A stretch of DNA of 10,347 nt, taken from the NCBI GenBank assembly GCA_002179805.1, contig NAVB01001689.1, positions 1 through 10,347 on the forward strand. Direction: 5' to 3'. This DNA is from Acanthamoeba lenticulata. Lineage: Eukaryota; Discosea; Longamoebia; Acanthamoebidae. The notes beneath the pieces were generated by a model that did not search any database, had not been told where the DNA came from, and was given only the letters and a program-made list of their open reading frames with translations. Positions 6,663 to 10,347 of this stretch are shown here, piece after piece. The position numbers and the translations under genes are program-made. Within the stretch, counting starts at the first letter, position 1. Each line of letters starts with the position of its first letter.

Positions 6663-8671
6663 ATGGAAAAGGAACTCTACTTCGCTTCGCTCGCCCTGCC
6701 GCTGCTTCAACTTGGCTGGGTACACGCACAGCCCAACCACAAGTCGTCCCACGCTGCCCTACGCGCATGCCGCCAACTGCAGTCCGAGCACAATCTCCTG
6801 GCGTCTTCTCTACATGACGATGGCGAATCATTCTACGTGATCTGTTCTTCTTACGTCAAGCCGTTTACTTCGCTCCAAATGCCCGTCGTCTCGTTTTCTC
6901 AGCTGCAGCAAATTCTGACCGGCTTCGACTGCAAGGTGCTCGACAGTTCCAAGTCGGACGAAGGAGTGCCCTTGGTGGTCGCTGAATCCGCCCTTAAGCT
7001 GGCCCTGCGTGTGCACCTCAACCAACGTGGCTGGTTTGGTGTGGACTCGTGCTCCTTCATACGCTCGCCCGACCCTCTCGCCTTTCCGCCTGCCGGAGCA
7101 TCTTCTACGCTCGTCGACGCAATCGACATGGTGCTGTCATTGCCTTTTTTTGCGATGATTGTTGTTCAGCTTCAATCCCTACTTACTTGACCACAGGAGT
7201 GCCAGCTGGGCGGTGACGGTTTGGTGTGTCTCAGCCTTGAAGCCTCTGTGCGCCGTATGAGCCCTTTGAAGGTATGCAGACATGATTCATTTCCTTGAGC
7301 ACTGGGTCATAATCGTAACGTGCCTTGTGCTTCAGCTATCATCTCTTGTGGGAGGTGATCGCACAGGGGTCGAGGAGCCTGAATGCCTGGACAGAGAAAT
7401 TGAACATGCTCTTGCCGATTGCGTCGTGCTTCCTTCTCTCAATACCGGCCGTATTCTATCTGTTTCGGAGAAGATACCTCCTTCCAAGCTGTTCCCCACG
7501 GAAGATGCTCTTCGCCAGTACTGGGCTGATGTGGTACTTTTTGCGAGGCCAGTCACGTTTTTCTGCTTCTAATCCTCTGTCTGCAGTATGGCTACCGTCT
7601 TCCTCCCAAGATCGAGGCTTGGGCTCAGGTCAAAGTGGGGGAGAATGCGTTCCGCTCGATGACCTACCCGCTTTGCTGTTCGCTAGCTTCAGGTTAGTCA
7701 CTATCTCTGCCTTTTCATCGCTACACAACTCTAAGGCTACTTGGTGGAGCAGACATGTCGGTCAGTGCCGTGCAAACGCGTAAACGAAAGGGGGAGATCA
7801 TACGGGCTTTCCTCACGGAACTCAAGGACGTCCACATCGGCCTTGGCGAGGTATGGGTGAGCTCTTTCGTTCGATGGTGCGCGTTTCTGAGAAAACGTTC
7901 TTTACCGTGTGCAGACCGATAGCTTGCTCAAGTTTACGAACGAGAGCTTGGACAAGCCACACTTTGCCACGATTGCCTGGCTCAAGTCGTCAGCGTTGAT
8001 AAGGTCGCTTTCCAACGACGTGACCGAATTGCCAAACGTCACTGTTGCTACTCGGCCCTCTGCACCGGCGACATGCAACGACCTCCCGCAACCTCGGCCA
8101 ACGCAAATGAGGCTTGAGGAGTCACCGAAGCCCACAGGTACGCCAAAAACGCAAGTGCAAGGACCTCGATTCACTCCCGTTTAGTTCTTCCTCCAGTCGA
8201 AAAGAAGACAACGCACGCGGCTAGTCCTCTCGTTGGCGGTGCCGTTGGTCGTAAGCTTGGCGTCAAGAGGGTATGTCCCTCCAATCCCTGAGCCTCCTTC
8301 GACGCACACAGTGCTGAGCTTGGCATCTGCAGCCTAAGCCGATGGAGGCCAGTGCACTGGCGGCCAAAGGCAACGTTGCCAGTTCGGGCAAGCCGACCAA
8401 GCGGGTCAAAACTGCGTATGTGCTCGTTTTCTCTCTCGCGGAGACCCTTCTCTGAGCTTACCTCGCCTCTCCTACACGCAGCCACACACCCGACTTGGCC
8501 GGGACCGATTTCCGGGCTTTGGCTGCTGCCGATAAGCTCAACACCTTGCCCATCGCCCAGCTGAGAACCTTCTGTAAGGACAACAGCCTCAGCACACCGA
8601 GGAAGAAGGACGAGCTCGTCGCCGCGATCAAGAAGCACCTCAGCAGCGCGAGTGTGGCCAAGGAGGAGTGA
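6663..8671 (+). CDS. C18orf63-like (DUF4708) protein with C-terminal SAP motif, 9 exons
   Basis: Function unknown; the SAP motif suggests nuclear DNA or chromatin binding. Exons: 6663-7130, 7197-7271, 7336-7533, 7587-7692, 7753-7850, 7915-8137, 8197-8270, 8333-8415, 8482-8671. The sum is 1515 nt = 504 aa + stop, in one frame. Residues 1-315 follow the vertebrate C18orf63 pattern as I remember it: CRQLQSEHNLLASS, GLVCLSLEASVRRM, LPSLNTGRILSV, LRQYWADVYGYRLP, FRSMTYPLCC, IIRAFLTELKD. The conserved segments fall on both sides of the introns, which supports the splicing. Residues 316-442 are a Pro/Ser/Lys-rich linker. Residues 461-495 are a SAP motif (LNTLPIAQLRTFCKDNSLST, then PRKKDELVAAIKKHL). 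The human protein has no SAP motif that I know of. The exon 4/5 junction (7692/7753) is the least certain, and the first donor (GTGCTG) is atypical. The stop is 77 bp before the first candidate NOX ATG. Confidence 0.84.
8461..8671 (+). other. SAP motif-encoding last exon (about 8536-8641)
   Basis: The last exon starts at 8482 after a CTACACGCAG acceptor. It encodes AHTPDLAGTDFRALAAADK, then the helix-turn-helix SAP pattern L-x2-L-x3-QL-x3-C-K-x5-ST-x3-KKDELV-x3-K-x2-L, ending in a Lys/Glu tail. SAP motifs bind AT-rich scaffold DNA in many nuclear proteins. Because the motif occupies one exon, a past exon-level fusion to the DUF4708 part is possible. Confidence 0.85.
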
Positions 8672-8748
8672 GGATCTCGCTCTAGCAACTTCGCCTGCCT
8701 CGTGTGTACATAGTTAGCATTCCGATGTAATAGCGCGTGCACAGCCCA

Positions 8749-10347
8749 ATGGCACTGCTGCATGCTCGAAGAATTCGAAGGAGCGTCGTGAAATTCTACT
8801 CAGCTCCATTTTCTACATCTGCTGTCGCCGCCCAGAAGATGGACGACGTGAAGGCGTTCTTCCGTTTTATTATCAATTCGCCCAAATATTCGGGCCAGGA
8901 TCTTAAAGATTATTGGATCAACGAGGGGCCCAAGGCCGTTTTCATCGTTGGATGGCTTCTCATTAATGCTGGACTCATGCTCGAGCGAGCACTGCACTAT
9001 GCTAACATGAGCCCGGGCCCGTACGATGTCTTTGGTGGCGCGCTCATAGGTTCGTACTTCTCTTTACTTTACACAACAATAAATCAGAGTTAAATCATTG
9101 ACACGCTCGCTGTGGCGCGTTTGCAGCGGCAAGAGCCAGCGCAGCGGCCATCAAGTTCAACATGGGGCTCCTGCTCATCCCCGTCCTCCGCAACTTCCTC
9201 TCCTACCTCAGAGGCACGGTAGTGGGCACCTACCTGCCCATCGACAAGTCCATCGTCTTCCACCGACGCATTGCGTGGGTTCGCCGTCGCCTCTTTTTCT
9301 TCTTCTTCTTCTTCTTCTGCTCGTGCTGGCCGTCTTTGTGACTCTTCCGCGTCAGATGATCCTCTTTCTGTCGATCGTGCACACGACGGCGCACTATGTC
9401 AACTACAACACCACGGAGAACTACCCCAACCTGGTCGAGTACAAGGACCGGTACCGTGTGTCCGCTGCTCGCGCAACGGTCACCACAACAACACGCTCAC
9501 GACCGGCGTGTGCGTGCGACGTGCGTGTGTGCGGGGAACAGAACGGGGTTCAAGGGCAACACGCTGCCCACGACGTGGGAGTCGGCCTGGACGACCCTGG
9601 CCGGCACCACGGGCCATCTGGCCCTGCTGGTGATGGTGCTCATCTACTCGAGCGCCGTGGAAAGCGTGCGCCGGCCCTACTTTGAGGCCTTCTGGTTCAC
9701 GCACCACCTGTTTGTCATCTGGCTCGGCCTCCTCGTCGCCCACGGCGCCATGTCCCAGCTAGAGACCACCACCGTCTGGGCCTGGATCGCTGGTTCGTGT
9801 AGTCGTCGTCGTCCTCTGCCTCTGTATTTCTCACACACGCTGGTGCGCGCTCGCTCTTGCAGGGCCGCTGCTGGTCTACTTGGTCGAGCGGCTCGTCCGG
9901 CTGGTGCGCGGCAACCAGAACACGATCCTCCTCAAGCTCATCGGCCACCCCTCGCGCGTGCTCGGTGCGTTCCGCGCCCACGTCCGCTTCACCTCGAGAC
10001 CTGCGCTTGACGGATCGACGACTTTTGTTTGGGGGGGGGGGCGTTGTGCAGAGCTGCGGATGAAGAAGGCGAGCTTCAAGTTCGAGGCCGCGCAGTACCT
10101 GTTCCTCAACTGTCCCTACATCTCGCGCAACGAGTGGCATCCGTTCACCATCTCCTCGGCGCCCGGTACGTCAACTCTCTTGTCTCATGGGCGCTCGGCT
10201 CGTTGGCCTCACCATCACCATCACCGCCGGGCAGAGGAGGACTTTGTGTCGGTGCACATCCGCGTGGTGGGTGACTGGACCGGCAAGATGGAGCAGCTCT
10301 TCAACCCGGAGCGCAACCTCGGTATCGGTGCGTGTGCGCGCGAAGCA
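8749..10347 (+). CDS. NOX: NADPH oxidase catalytic subunit (gp91phox/NOX family), 5' part (partial)
   Basis: NOX moves electrons from NADPH through FAD and two hemes across a membrane to oxygen, making superoxide. Exons: 8749-9049, 9127-9278, 9356-9450, 9542-9792, 9863-9964, 10052-10165, 10235 to about 10327 (donor GTGCGTG at 10328; GTATCG at 10322 is an alternative), continuing past the window. Counted from 8749, heme ligands are His146 (FHRRIAW) and His160 (IVHTTAH), spaced 14, then His237 (FTHHLF) and His250 (VAHGA), spaced 13, as in gp91phox. The first membrane helix is in AVFIVGWLLINAGLM; ARASAAAIKFN and LLIPVLRNFLSYLRG are typical NOX sequence. The FAD motif HPFTISSAP is at 330-338, followed by FVSVHIRVVGDWT. 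The NADPH-binding half is missing. No EF-hand precedes the membrane domain, so it resembles the NOX2/NoxA type. The start is uncertain: 8839 (MDDVKAFF) has the better context (A at -3), while 8749 adds a 30-residue basic Ser-rich extension. Confidence 0.95.
9297..9317 (+). repeat. (TTC)7 microsatellite in NOX intron 2
   Basis: Seven TTC units lie inside intron 9279-9355, making a pyrimidine-rich tract 38 nt before the CGTCAG acceptor. The repeat may vary in length between strains. Confidence 0.85.
10031..10041 (+). repeat. G11 run in NOX intron 5
   Basis: Eleven consecutive G occupy the place where a pyrimidine tract would be expected, 10 nt before the GTTGTGCAG acceptor (10051). The run could be strain-variable or a sequencing length error; being intronic, it would not change the protein. 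Confidence 0.85.

Noticed and set aside
8171..8638. 155-codon minus-strand frame over the C18orf63-like gene
   Set aside because: It lies antisense to four exons and their introns in the SAP-containing gene, whose frame has recognised motifs.
8737..8748. In-frame GTG upstream of the NOX ATG as a start
   Set aside because: A non-ATG start has no support in a eukaryotic gene with two good in-frame ATGs downstream.
9098..9685. 195-codon plus-strand frame across NOX exons 2-4
   Set aside because: It is in the wrong frame for the NOX exons and reads through three introns; the product has no motif, whereas the spliced frame restores the heme and FAD signatures.

Overview
This is nuclear DNA of a gene-dense, intron-rich eukaryotic microbe. 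The likeliest source is an amoebozoan close to Acanthamoeba. That placement is an inference from the GC-rich coding sequence, spliceosomal introns of only about 50-90 nt, intergenic gaps of 80-220 bp, and a mix of fungal-, plant- and animal-like gene families. No prokaryotic, viral or transposon sequence is recognisable. All exon models below were built by hand from reading frame, GT/GC-AG borders and family patterns.

Left part (1-3919, minus strand): the 5' end of a PRP16/DHX38-type spliceosomal helicase gene (781 to beyond position 1) lies 155 bp downstream of a complete HOP1/ASY1/HORMAD-type meiotic HORMA-domain gene (3919-937). The HOP1 gene is the most striking object in the window. In my model it has 22 exons for 529 residues. 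Nine exons are under 30 nt, including exons of 7 and 8 nt, and one intron has a GC-AG border. Each microexon is required to keep frame and to restore the HORMA family sequence.

Middle (3920-6443): a 220-bp divergent spacer with a perfect E2F-type site separates HOP1 from a small plus-strand ORF of unknown function (4140-4334), whose stop codon lies inside a perfect hairpin. PCNA follows on the minus strand (5431-4487, three exons, 264 aa, Lys164 conserved). Two abutting, oppositely oriented E2F-like sites lie about 80 bp upstream of its ATG. A 781-bp stretch without a recognisable gene follows, then a single-exon Sm protein G gene (6443-6213, minus).

Right part (6663-10347, plus strand): a nine-exon gene encoding a homologue of the uncharacterised vertebrate C18orf63 (DUF4708) family with a C-terminal SAP DNA-binding motif (6663-8671). 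It is followed closely by the 5' two-thirds of a gp91phox-type NADPH oxidase (8749 or 8839 to beyond the window end) with all four heme-ligand histidines and the FAD-binding motif.

Two genes serve splicing (PRP16, SmG), one replication (PCNA), one meiotic chromosome axes (HOP1), one probably nucleic-acid binding (C18orf63-SAP) and one transmembrane electron transfer (NOX). They are individual eukaryotic genes, not an operon. The only shared regulatory hint is the E2F-type sites near PCNA and HOP1.
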